From NCBI GenBank assembly GCA_001695595.3, contig MBPM02000008.1, forward strand, positions 372,001 to 436,000: a stretch of 64,000 nt of DNA. The letters are read 5' to 3'. Below the pieces are notes generated by a model that was not told the DNA's origin, searched no databases, and was given only the letters and a program-made list of their open reading frames with translations. Shown piece by piece: positions 12,501 through 24,560 of this stretch; the stretch's first letter is position 1; each line of letters opens with the position of its first letter. A program made the translations under genes and the position numbers. The stretch comes from Plasmopara viticola (lineage: Eukaryota; Oomycota; Peronosporomycetes; Peronosporales; Peronosporaceae).

Positions 12501-14436
12501 GGGATGAGACGTTGTACGGCCATAGAAATATTATTTTTAGCGATCTAAATGCGCCCAAAGGCAAGCAAGCAACAACTAAGCAAATGTTTACTCCTGTAAA
12601 GCGTAAAGACGCTGTGTAGCCTGAGATCCATCCTTTCTATCTTTCGCGACGTACACAGACGCAAAGAGCCACATCCAAGCGAACATTCACTCATCTAAAA
12701 CGCCGAGACGCCGAACGGTCACAGGTCCGTTCTTTCTCCCTTTCTTCCTTATTTTACGTGCACAGACGTAGAAGAGTCGCAGACAAACATACATTGACTC
12801 TATCAAAGCGCTGACAAGCTATACGGCCACATATACGTCCTGTCTATTTTTCTAGACGTGCCCAGACGCTATAGAGCCGCAACAAAGCGTGTGTTTTTTT
12901 CTTTTGGAGGGATGAGACGTTGTACGGCCATAGAAATATTATTTTTAGCGATCTAAATGCGCCCAAAGGCAAGCAAGCAACAACTAAGCAAATGTTTACT
13001 CCTGTAAAGCGTAAAGACGCTGTGTGGCCTGAGATCCATCCTTTCTATCTTTCGAGACGTACACAGACGCAAAGAGCCACATCCTAGCGAACATTCACTC
13101 ATCTAAAACGCCGAGACGCCGAACGGTCACAGATCCGTTCTTTCTTCCTTTCTTCTTTTCTTGACGTGCACAGACGTAGAAGAGTCGCAGACAAACATAC
13201 ATTGACTCTATCAAAGCGCTGACAAGCTATACGGCCACATATACGTCCTGTCTATTTTTCTAGACGTGCCCAGACGCTATAGAGCCACAACAAAGCGTGT
13301 AGTTATTATTCTAAAGGGTTGAGACGTTGTACGGCCATAGATATGTCATTCTTAGCGATCTAGATGCGTCCAGAGGCAATAAAGCAACAACTAAGCGTAC
13401 ATTACCTCGTTACAAGAACTAAGACGCTGTGCGGCCACAGATCGGTCCTTTTTATCTTTCGCGACGTGCACAGACGCAGTAGAGCCACATTTGAATTATC
13501 ACTCATCTAAAACGCTGAGAGGCCGTATGGTCATAGATCTGTCCTTTTCTCTTATCTTGACGTGCACAGACGTAGAAGATTTGCAGACAAACGTACATTT
13601 CCTCTATCGAAGCGCTGACAGGCTGAACGGCCACAAATACGTCCTGTCTATCTTTCTAGACGTGCCCAGACGCCATAAAGCCGCAATAAAGCGTGTGTTT
13701 AGACGCTATACGGCCATAGATATGTCATTCTTAGCGTTCTAGATACGCAAAAAGGCATGCTAGCAACAACTAAGCCTATTTCCACTCGTTAAAAGCGCTA
13801 CGACGCTGTGCGGCCACAGATCCGTACTTTCTATCTTTCGCGACGTGCACAGACGCAGTAATGCAACACCTAACCGTAGAATGTCTCATCTTAAACGCCT
13901 AGGTTGCCGTATCGTCACAGATCCATCATCTCTTCCTTTCTTGGCGTGCACAGATGTAGTAGAGTCGCAAATAATCGTACATTTCCTTTATCGAAGAGTT
14001 GAGATGCTAAACGGCCACATATACGTTCTGTCTATCGTTCTAGACGTGCCCAGCCCCTATAGAACTGCAAGAAAGCGTGTAGTTATTCTTTAAAGAAGCT
14101 TAGAAGCCATAAGCCATAGTTATGTCATTTAGATCGTTCTAGATACGCACAAAACCAATTCAGCAGCAACTAAACGTATATTCACTCGTTAAAAGCGCAA
14201 AGACGCTGTGCGGACACAGATCCATCCTTTCTATCTTTCGCGACGTGCACATACGCAGTAGTGCCCCAACAAAGCGTATATTTACTCGTCCAAACGCCGA
14301 GACGCCGTCCATTCACAGATACGTTCTTTATTCCTTTCTTGACGTGCACAGACGTGGAAGTTTCGCAGACAAACATTTGCTCTATCGAAGCGTTGAGATG
14401 CTGTACGACCACATATACGTCCTGTCTATCTTGCTA
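6581..14436 (+). repeat. Satellite with a four-monomer higher-order repeat of about 400 bp
   Basis: Four distinguishable monomer types follow each other in fixed order. One has TTTCGCGACGTGCACAGACG and CACATCCAAGCG. One has CTTCCTTTCTTGACGTGCAC and GAGTCGCAGA. One has CACATATACGTCCTGTCTATC. One has CCATAGAT with TTTTTATCGTTCTAGAT and GGCAATCAAGCAA. The marker GCGGCCACAGATC recurs near 7660, 8060, 8458, 8856, 9443, 9842, 10250, 10640, 11430, 11835, 12225, 13430, 13812 and 14207, giving a period close to 395-408 bp. That arrangement is a classical higher-order satellite, as known from centromeric and heterochromatic arrays of other eukaryotes. Whether it is centromeric here cannot be read from sequence. 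Confidence 0.88.
12431..13246 (+). repeat. Recent tandem duplication of one 408-bp satellite unit
   Basis: The segment 12431-12838 is repeated almost exactly at 12839-13246. By eye there are only about ten differences in 408 bp, far fewer than between other units of the array. Both copies share the odd features of one variant: a run of T after GCGTGTG, GGAGGGATGAGACG, and a monomer lacking part of CGCAGTAGAG (CGCAAAGAG). A third copy starts at 13247 but diverges after about 50 bp. This is the signature of a recent unequal exchange. Confidence 0.85.
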
Positions 14437-14785
14437 TGGCTGTGCAGCGTCTAAGCTTTTTTAAAAAATCGATACACGCTTTGTTGCGGCTCTATTGAGT
14501 CTGGGCACGTCTAGAAAGACAGACAGGGCGTATATGTGGCCGTATAGCATCTTAGCGCTTCGATAGAGGAAATGTACGATTCTATGCGACTCTCCTTCAT
14601 CTGTGCACGCCAAGAAAGGAAGAGAGGACGGATCTGTAACCATACGGCATTTCGGCGTTTAAGATGAGTCAATGTACGCTTGGATGTGGTTCTTTTGCGT
14701 CTGTGCACGTCTCGAAAGATAGAAACAACCGATCTGTGGCCGAACAGCGTATTCAACCCTTAAAAGAAAGAATACTACCTTAGTC
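14437..14785 (-). repeat. Short inverted block of the four-monomer satellite
   Basis: About 350 bp of the same four-monomer unit reads in the opposite direction to both neighbours, showing GCGTCTGTGCACGTCTCG, GTATATGTGGCCG and TTTGTTGCGGCTC. It separates the four-monomer array on the left from a three-monomer family on the right, so it marks a rearrangement boundary. Confidence 0.8.
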
Positions 14786-16440
14786 GCTGCTTGACAGATG
14801 CAATAGAGTCACAACAGAAGTTAGACTACACTCTAGAAGCGCTGAAACGCAATATGCCAAAAATCTTTCCCTTCAGTCTTTCTAGACGTTTAGAGATGGG
14901 ATACAGTAACAACAAAGCGTTTAATCGTTTTTTAGAAGCACTTACATGCTGTGCGGCCACATATACGTCTTCTCTATCTTTCTAGACACCGACAAATGCA
15001 ATCGAGCCACAACTAATTATATATTCATTACTTTAAGATGCTGAGATGCTGTACGTACAAAATCCGTCCTTTCTATCTTCTTAGGCATCTACAGATGCAA
15101 AAAGAGCTACAATCAAGAGTATAAAGACTCTAAAAAAACGTTGATACGCTGTACAGCCCAAGATTTGTCCTTTCTGTCTTTTTAGACGTTCGCAGATGAG
15201 AAAGAGCAACATTTTAGCATATATATATTCTTTAGAAGCGCTAATATGTTGTGTGGCCACATATACGTCCTGTCTATCTTTTTGTACAACCATAGATGCA
15301 ATCAAGCCACAACTAATTGTATATGCATTCTTTTAAAACGCTGAGATGTTGTACGGACAAAATCCTTCCTTTCTATCTTCTAAGACGTCCGCAGATGCAA
15401 TATAGCCACAACTAAAAGTATGACGACTCTTCAAAAGCAAGATCAGTCCTTTTGAACGTTCACAAATGCGATAAAGTAACAACTAATTGTGTTCATTTTT
15501 CTAAATAGCGCCAACATGCCGTGCGGGCACGGATACATCTTGTCTAACTTTCTGGAAAACTACAGGTGCAATCGAGCCAGAACTAATTGTATATTCGTTC
15601 TTTTAAGACGATTGGATATTGTACCGACAAATTCATCCTTTCTATCTATACAGATGCAATAGATACACAGCTAAACGTATGACGACTATTTCGAAGAGCT
15701 AAGACGACTTCCTCGAAGAGCTGAGACGCTGTATGATTCAAGAGTTGCCCTTTCTATTTTTCTAGACGTTTACAGATTCGACGGAGCAACAATTAAGCGT
15801 ACGTTTATTCTTTAGAAGCGCCAACATGCTGTGTGGCCACAGATACGTCTTGGCTATTTTTCTAGATACCGACGGATGCAATAAAGCCACAACTTGTTGT
15901 CTTTTCTTTCTCTCAAGACGCTGAGATGTTGTACGGACAAAGTCCGTTCTTTCTATCTTCTTAGACGTCTACAGATGTAATAAAACCACGACTAAAGGTA
16001 TCACGACACTCTTGAAGCGCTGGAACGCTTATCGGCCGTAGATCTTTCCTTTTTGTCTTTCTAGACGTTCACAGATGCGATTGAGCAACATCTAAGCGTA
16101 TAATCGTTCTTTAGAAGCGCTAACATGCTGTGCGTCTACAGATACGTCATGTCTATCTTTCTAAACACCCACAGATGCAATTGAGCTACAACTAATTGTA
16201 TGTTCACTCATTAAGACGCTAAATGCTGTACGAACAAAATCCAACCTTTTTATCTTCTAAGACTTCCACAGATGCAATAGAGCCACAACTAAACGTATGG
16301 CGACTCTATAAAAGCTCTGAGACGCTGTACGGCCCATGATCTGTCTTTTTTGTTTTTCTAGAGTTTCACAGATGCGATAGAGCAACAACTAAGCGTATAA
16401 GCACACTCATGAAGCGCCGAGGTGATGTGTGACGACAGAC
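14786..16440 (+). repeat. Satellite, three-monomer family, plus orientation
   Basis: Monomers here alternate among three types. One has GCGGCCACATATACGTC with CTAGACACC and AACTAATTGTATATTC. One has GGACAAAATCCGTCC. One has GCCCAAGATCTGTC with GACGTTCACAGATGCGA. The same trio appears in reverse orientation at 24561-28881 and again in plus orientation at 47380-47960, so it is a distinct sub-family of the satellite. Confidence 0.82.
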
Positions 16441-19400
16441 ACGTCCTTTCTATCCTTAAATGTTTACAGATGCAACAGGGACACATCAAAGCGTTTAATC
16501 CCCCTCTGTTAGCACTGAGACACTGTAAGGCCATAAGTATGTCTTTTAAATTAAATAGGTGTTTTCAGGCGCAGTAAGGTCACAACTAAGCGTAGATTTC
16601 GTTCATTAAAGCTCCCAGACTACGTACAACGACAGATTTGTCAATGCTATCATTCAAGACGTACATGGACGTAAAAGAGCCACATTTGTACGTATAATTA
16701 CTCTTCTAGAGCGTTAAGATGCCGTACGACGACGGATACGTCCATTAAATCATTTAAGACGTGCACAGACGTATTAGAGCCACAACTAAGCGTATTATCA
16801 CTCTTCTAAAGCACAGAGACGCTGTACGACGACATATACGTTCTTTCTATCATTCGAGACGAGCCCAGATGCAATAGAACCAAGACTGAGCGTATAATTA
16901 CTCTTCTGAAGCGCTGAGATAATGCGTGACGACAGATACATCCTTTCTATCTTCCAAGACGTGCACAGATGCAATAGAGACTCAACAAAGCGTCTTATTA
17001 CTCTGTTTAAGCGCCGAAACGCTGTACGACCATATATAATTCTTTTTAATTAATCTGGACGTTGCAGACGCGGATGAATTCAGCTAAGCGTTTATTCACT
17101 TCATTAAAGCGCAGAGACACCTTACAACGATAGATATGTATTCTCTATCGTTCTAGACGTGCATAGACCTAAAAGATCCCCAACTGTAAGTATAGTCACT
17201 CTTCTAGAGCGCTGAGATGCCGTACGACAGCAGATTCGTCCATTCTATCATTCAGGACGTGCACAGACGCAATAGAGCCACAACTATACCTATAATTACT
17301 CTTCTAGAGCGCTGAGATGTTGTACGACGACAGATACGTCCTCTCTCTCTGTTTTAAGACGAGCACAGATGCATTAGAGCCACGACTAAGCTTACAGTTA
17401 CTTTCAAAGCGCTGAGATAATGTGTGATGACAAATACATTCTTTCTACCGTTAAGACGTGCACAGATGCGATAGAGACACAACAAAGCAATCATCACTCT
17501 TTCTATGCGATGAGACATTTCACGACCATAGATATGTCTTTTCAATCTATCTTGACGTTCACAGACGCAATATGGACGCCACTAAGCGTAAAATTTCTCT
17601 TCTAGATCTATCTAGACGTTCACAAATGCAATAGGGTCACAGCTACGCATATCCACTTCATGAACGCTGAGACGCTGTACGACGACAGATACGTCTTTTC
17701 TATTCTTCAAGACGAGCACAGATGCATTAGCGCCACGACTAAGCGTATAATCACTCTTACGAAGCTCCGAGATGACGTGCGACGACAGATGCGTCCTTCT
17801 ATCTCTAAGATGTGGACAGATGCAATTGAGACACATCAAAGCGTTTTCCCCCTCTCATTTAGCGCTGAGGCGCTGTACCTCCATATTTATGTCTTTCAAA
17901 CCAATATAGACGATTTTAGACGCAGTAGGGTCATAACTAAGCGTATATTTACTTCAATGAAGTGCTGAGACGCCGTACGACGACGTATACGTCTAATCTG
18001 TCATTCGAGACGTACGCATATGCAACGGAGACACAACTAAGCGTATATTCGCTTCATTGAAGCGCTGAGACACTGTACAACGACAGATACGTCTTTTCTA
18101 TTATTCAAGACAAGCACAGATACAATGGAGCCAGAACTAAGCGTATACTCACACTTCTGAAGCGCCACGATGATGTGCGACGACAGATACGTCCTTTCTA
18201 TCTTAACGACGTCCAAAGATGCAATAGAGTTACGACCAAGCGTATAATGACTCTTCTAAAGCGCTGAGATCATGTGTGACGAAAGATGCGTCCTTTTCGA
18301 CATTTAAGACAAGCACAGATGCAATAGAGCCACGCCTATGCGTACATTTACTTTTCTTAACCGCTAAGATGATGTGTGACGACAAATACGTCCTTTCTAT
18401 CATCAAAATTGTACACAGATGCAAAAGAGACACTTCAAAGCGTATAAACAATCTCTCAAAGCGCTGGAACGCTTCACGACCATAGCTATGTCTAGACGTG
18501 CACAGAGGCAACAGAGCCACAACTAAGCATATAATCACTCTTCTTGAGCGCCGAGATGCTGTACGACGACAGATACGCTCTTTCTATCATTCAAGACGAG
18601 GACAAATCAATAAAGCCGCGATTAAGCGTATACTCACTCTTCGAGAGCGCTGAGATGATGTGTGACGACCGATACGTCCTTTCTATCTTTTATGACATGC
18701 ACAGATGCAATAGGGACATGATAAAGCAGTGTGTGCATCGATACAAAAGTAGTTCATATCACGTATATTCACTATCTTTAAGCGCTGAGACGTTGTACGA
18801 CCATAGATATGTCATTTGAATCAATCTGAACGTGCACAGACGCAATATAGACACGACTTAATGAATAGTCACTCTTTTAGAGAGCTGAAACGCCGTACGA
18901 CGCCTGATACATGCTTTCTATCATTGAAGACGAGCACAGATCAAAAGTGCCACAACACAGCTTGTTATAGAGCGTCGAGACGCTGTACGACGACAAATAC
19001 GTCCTTTCTATTCTCAATACGAGCACAGATGCTATGGAGCCACGACTAAGTGATTTTATCCTCTTCTTAAGCGCTGATATGATATCTGATGACAGATACG
19101 TCCTTTCTATTTCTTAAGATGTGCACAGATGCAATAGAGACACATCAAAGCGTATAAATGACCTAAAAGCGCTGAGACGCTTTACCACCATAGATATGTC
19201 TTTAAAATCAGTCTAGACGTGCACAGACGCAATAGCGTCACAACTTAGCGTATAATAACTCTTCTAGAGCGACGAGACGCTGTACGCCGACATATACGTT
19301 CTTTCTATCATTCAAAACCAGCACAAACGCAATAGAGCTGCGACAAAGCGTATACTCACTCTTCTAGAGCGCTGAGATGATGTGTACCGACAGATACGTC

Positions 19401-22190
19401 CTTTCTATCTTTTAAGACGAGCACAGATGCAATAGAGCCACGACTAAGCGTACAATTACTCTTTTGAACCACTGAGATTTTGTGTGACGACAAACGCCCT
19501 TTCTTTCATTCAAGACGAGCACAGATGCAGTAGAGCCACGACCAAGAGTACAAGTTCATTTCTAAAGCGCTGAGATGATTTCTGATGACAGATACGTCCT
19601 TGCTATCTTTAAAGCGCTTAGTGATGCAACAGAGCTACAACTTAGCGAAAAATTTCTCTTCTGAATTCGCCAAGATGATGTGCGATGACACACGTCTATT
19701 CTATCATTCATTGAGAGTACGGATACAAAAGAGCCACGACAAAGCGTATAATCACTTTTTTAAAGCGCTGAGATGACGTAGGACGGAAGATACGTCTATC
19801 CTATCTTTCGGGATATGCACATATGCAATGAATTCAAAACAAAGTGAATTATCATTCTCTCGAAGTGCTGGAACGTTTTACGACCATAAGTATGTCCTTT
19901 TAATTAAACTTGACGTTCACAGATGCAATGGGGCCAATGTTATCTTCATTAAGGTCTTAAGACTCTGTACGGACATAGATACGTACTCTCTATCATTCAA
20001 CACGTGCACAAGCAAAATAGAGGCGCAACAATGCGTATAATCACTCTTTTAAAGAGCTGAGAGCCTATACGACGACAGATACGTCGTTTCTATCATTTCA
20101 GAAGAGCACAGATGCAATAGAGCCACAACTAAGCGTAAAATATCTCTTCTGAAGCGCTGAGATGATGTGTGACGAAAGACACTTCCTTTTTGTCTCATAA
20201 GACATTCACAGATCTAATAGAGACACAACAAAGCAAATTATAGCTCTATCTTTTCTGCTCAGAGACGCTGTCCGACCATAGATATGTCCTTTTAATCTAT
20301 CTAGACGTTCACAGACGCGGTCTGGCCACAACTAAGCGTAAATCACTTGATTGAAGCGCTGAGACGCCTTACGACCGCAGATACGTCTTTTCTATCCTTC
20401 GAAACGCAGACACTGTAAAGCCACAACTAAGCAAAGAATCACTTTTTTAAAGCGATAAAACGCTGTACCACGACAAAATACGTCCTTTCTATCATTCAAG
20501 ACGAGCACAGATGCAATAGAACCTCGACTAAGCGTATAATTACTCTTTTAAAGCGATGATATGATACGTGACGATGAATTTGTCTTTTATATCCTTCCAG
20601 ACGTGCACAGACGCAATGGAGCCACAACTATGCGTATAACTTCTCTTCTGGAGCGCTGAGACGCTGTACGACTATAGATACGTCAAGCGCTGAGACGCCG
20701 TACGACGATAGATACGTCATTTCTATCATTCAAGACAAGCACAGATGCAATAGAGCCGCGACTAAGCGTATAACTAATCTCAGCGCTTCTTATGAAGCGC
20801 TGAGATTATGTGTGACGACTGGTAAGCCCTTTCTAATGTTTTAGATGTGCACAGACGCAATAGAGACACAACAACGCGTATAATCTCTCTCTTTAGGCGC
20901 AGAGACGTTTTACGTCCATAGAGACGTAACTTCAATCTATTCAGACGTTCAAAGACGCATTAGGGCCATAACTAATCGTATATTCCCTTCACAAACGCTG
21001 AGATGATGTACGACCACAGATACGTCTTTTGTAGTGTTCTAGACGTGCCCAGACGCAATAGAGCCACAACTGAGCATATGTTTACTTCATTGATGCGCTG
21101 AGACGCCTTACGGTCACAGGTACGTACTTTCTATGGTTCAAGACGTGCACAGACGCAATGGAGACACCCATAACCGTAACTTCACTCTTCTAGAGCGCTG
21201 AGACGCTGTACGACGACAAATACGTTCTTTGTACCATTCAAGACGAGCACAGATGCAATATAGCACGACTTGGCGTATGACTATTCTTCTGAAGCGCTGA
21301 GATGATGTGTGACGACAGATACGTCCTTTCTATCTTTTGAAGCGTGCAAAGATGCAATAGAGCTACAACTAAGCGAATTATCACACTTTGAAGCGCTAAT
21401 ACATTTTGTCTTTTCAATCTATCTAGACTTTTTCGGACGCGGTATGGCCACAACTGAGCGTATATTAAACTCCTTGAGGCGATAAGACGCCGTACGACCA
21501 GTAATACGTCCTTTCTATCATTCAAGAAGTGCACAGATGCAAAAGAGACACAACTAAGCGAATAATCACTCTTTTAAGCGCGTAGAAGACTTACGACCAT
21601 TGATATGTCTATTTAATCTATCTTGACGTTCTCAGACGCGGTATGACTACAACTGCACGTATATTCACTTCATTGAAACACTAAGACGCCGTACGACCGC
21701 GGATTCGTCCGTTCTATCATTCAAAATGTGCTAAGACGCAATGGAGCCACAATCAAGCGTGTAATCAATATGTTGGAGCGATGAGACGCTGTTCGACGAA
21801 AAAGACGTCATATCTATGTTTTAAGACGAGCACAGATGTAGTAGAGCCACGACTAAGCGTATAACTACTCTTCTGGAGCACCGAGATATTGTGCGGCGAA
21901 TGATACGTCCTTCCTATCTTTGAAGACGTGCACGGATCCATTGAGACGCAACAAAGCGTATAATCATTCTCTTAGATCGATAAGACGGGGTACGACGACA
22001 AGCGTCCTTTCCATCAGTCAAGACAAGATCTGATGCAATAGAGTCACGGCTGAGCGTATAACCACTCTTCTGAAGCGCTGAGTTAATGAGCGACGACAAT
22101 TACGCCTTTTTTCTATTAAGATGTGCACAGATGCAATAGAGACACAGCAAAGCGTATAATCACTTTCTTTAAGATCTGAGACGCTGTACG
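16441..22190 (+). repeat. Satellite, GACGACAGATACGTCC family
   Basis: This block of about 5.7 kb is dominated by monomers with TACGACGACAGATACGTCC, CATTCAAGACGAGCACAGATG and GATGATGTGTGACGACAG. Interspersed are monomers with ACCATAGATATGTC followed by TCAATCTATC. The order of types is less regular than in the flanking blocks; the ACCATAGATATGTC marker spacing varies from roughly 300 to 900 bp. I see no insertion, gene or RNA in it. Confidence 0.82.
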
Positions 22191-23090
22191 ATCACACCTC
22201 CGTCCGTTAATTCTTTCTAGATGTGCCCCGAAGCAATAAAGCAACAATCAAGCGTACATCAACTCTGTTGAAGTGCCAAAAGATTGGACGGCCACACATC
22301 CGTCCATTATAACTTTCTAGATTATTACGTACTTGACAAAATCAAACCTAAGCGCACTTTCACTCTTCGAAGCGCTGAAACGCTGAACGACCACAGATCC
22401 ATTCTTTCTAGCTTTCTCAGTGTGCACAGCCACAGTGTAGCCACATCCAAGCGTACTTTCACTCATCTAAAAATCCGAGACGCTGTACGGTCACAGATCC
22501 GTCCTTTCTTCCTTTCTTGACTTGCACAGACGTAGAAAAGTCGCAGATAATCGTACATTACTCTATCCAAGCGCCGACACGCTGTACGGCCACATATACG
22601 TCCTGACTGTCTTTCTAGACGTACTCAGACTCTTTGAAGCCGCAACAAAGCGTGTTTTATTCTTGTAGAAGGATCAGACGCTTTCCGACGATACATTTGT
22701 CCTTTTTATCGTTCCAGATACGCACAAAGGCAATCAAGCAACAACTAAGCAAATATTTAGTCGTATGAAGCCCTAAGACGCTATGCGGCCACATATTCGT
22801 CCTTTCTATCTTATGCAACGTGCACAGACGCAGTAGAGCCACATCAATGCGTACATATACTTATATACAACGCTGAGACTTCTAGGTCACAGATTTGTCC
22901 TTTTGATATTTTAGACGTGCATAGACGCAAAAGATTCAGAACAACTCGTACAAAAGCTCTTTTAAGGCGCTGAGATGCTAAATTGACACAAATACGTCAT
23001 TTCTATCTTTCTCGACGCACTTAGATGAAGTAGCGTCATAGATAAGCGTACAATCACTCTATCGAAGCATTGAGATACTGTACGGCCACA
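22191..23090 (+). repeat. Satellite, four-monomer family, plus orientation (second block)
   Basis: The monomer types of the 6581-14436 array return here, including CGTCCTTTCTTCCTTTCTTG, CACATATACGTCC and GGCAATCAAGCAACAAC. The block ends at about 23090, where the array switches to the minus strand with the same sub-family on the other side. Confidence 0.78.
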
Positions 23091-24560
23091 TATGGCATCA
23101 TAACGCGTTAATAGAGTTATTATACACTTAGCAGATGCTTTATAGCCTCTGTGCGCATCTATATTAATAAAAGGACAAATCTACAGTCGTACAGCGTCTA
23201 AGGCTTCTAAGCTTTCTAAACGAATGATCACACGCTTTGTTGCGGCTCTTTTCGTCTGGGCACTTCAAGAAAGAAAGACAGGACGTAAACAGCGTTTAAG
23301 TGTTTCACAAAAGTGTATGTACGCTTATCTGTGTATCCACTGCATTTGTGCATTTCTGGAAAGATAGGAAGGACGAATCTAAGGCCGTACAGCATCCAGG
23401 CCTACTTACAGTGAGCACACGCTTTTTTGTGGCTCTTTTGCGTCTGTGCACGTCTAGAATATTAAAAAGAACGAATTTGTGGCCGCACAGCGTCCCAGCG
23501 CGTGAAAAGAGTGGATGTAACCTTAGTTGTGGTTTGATTGCGTCTGTGCACGTCCAAAAGATAGAAATGATGTATTTGTTGCCGTACGGCTTCAATGGAG
23601 TAAGTGTACGCTTAGCGGTGACTTTACTATCACTGTGCACGTTGAGAGAGTTAGAAAGCACATAAATGTGGCCATACAGTGTTTTTAGCGCTTCATAAGA
23701 GTTGATGTACGCTTCGTTGTGAACCGATTGCGTCTGTCCAAGTCTTGAAAATAGGAAGAATGGATTTGTGGTTGTATAGCGTTTAAATATCTTAAAAGAG
23801 AGAATGTACCTTGTCTGTGACTCTCCTGCTTCTGTGCACGTCTAGAAAAATTGAAAGGACGGATCTTTGGCCGTACAGCGTGTCAGCACTTCAAAAGACT
23901 GAATGTAATGTGCACATTCAAAGCAATTGGAAGGCCAAATCTGAGGCGGTATAGCGATTCAGCGCTCGAAAAGAGTGACTGTACGTTTAGCTGTGACTAT
24001 ACTGCACTTATGCACGTCTATACCGATAGAAATGTCGAATATGTGTCAATACAGCATCGCAGCGCTTTTAAAGAGTTGAAGTACGTTTAATTTGACTCTT
24101 TTGCGTCTGTCCAGGTCTAAGAAAACCAAATGGACGGATATGTGGGCGTTCGGCGTCTCAACACTTCTAATGAGTGAATGTACGCTTAGTTGTGGCTTTA
24201 CTGCGTCTGTGCACGTCGCGAAAGATAAAAGGACGGATTTGTGGCCGCACAGCGTATTAGCGCTTTAGACGAGTGAATATCCGCTTAGTTTTTGCTTGAT
24301 TGCCTTTTGGCGCATCTAAGACAATAAAGGGCAAATCTATGGCTGTGCAGTGTTTAAGCCTTCTGAAAGAATGAATACACGCTTTGTTGCCACTAAATTG
24401 ACGTCTTAAAAATAGATAGGACGTATTTGTGACTGTAGAGCATCTCAGCGCTTTGATAGAGGAAATGTGCGGTTACCGGCTTCTATACAAGGTCTGTGCA
24501 CGTCAAGAAAAGGAGAAAAAACGGAATTTTTCCCCTTCGGCGTCTCGGCGTTTTAGATGA
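23091..24560 (-). repeat. Satellite, four-monomer family, minus orientation
   Basis: The same monomer sub-family as 22191-23090 reads in reverse, with TTTGTTGCGGCTC, GCGTCTGTGCACGTC and GGCCGCACAGCG as markers. Together with the block on its left it forms a large, imperfect inverted arrangement centred near 23090. Confidence 0.78.
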
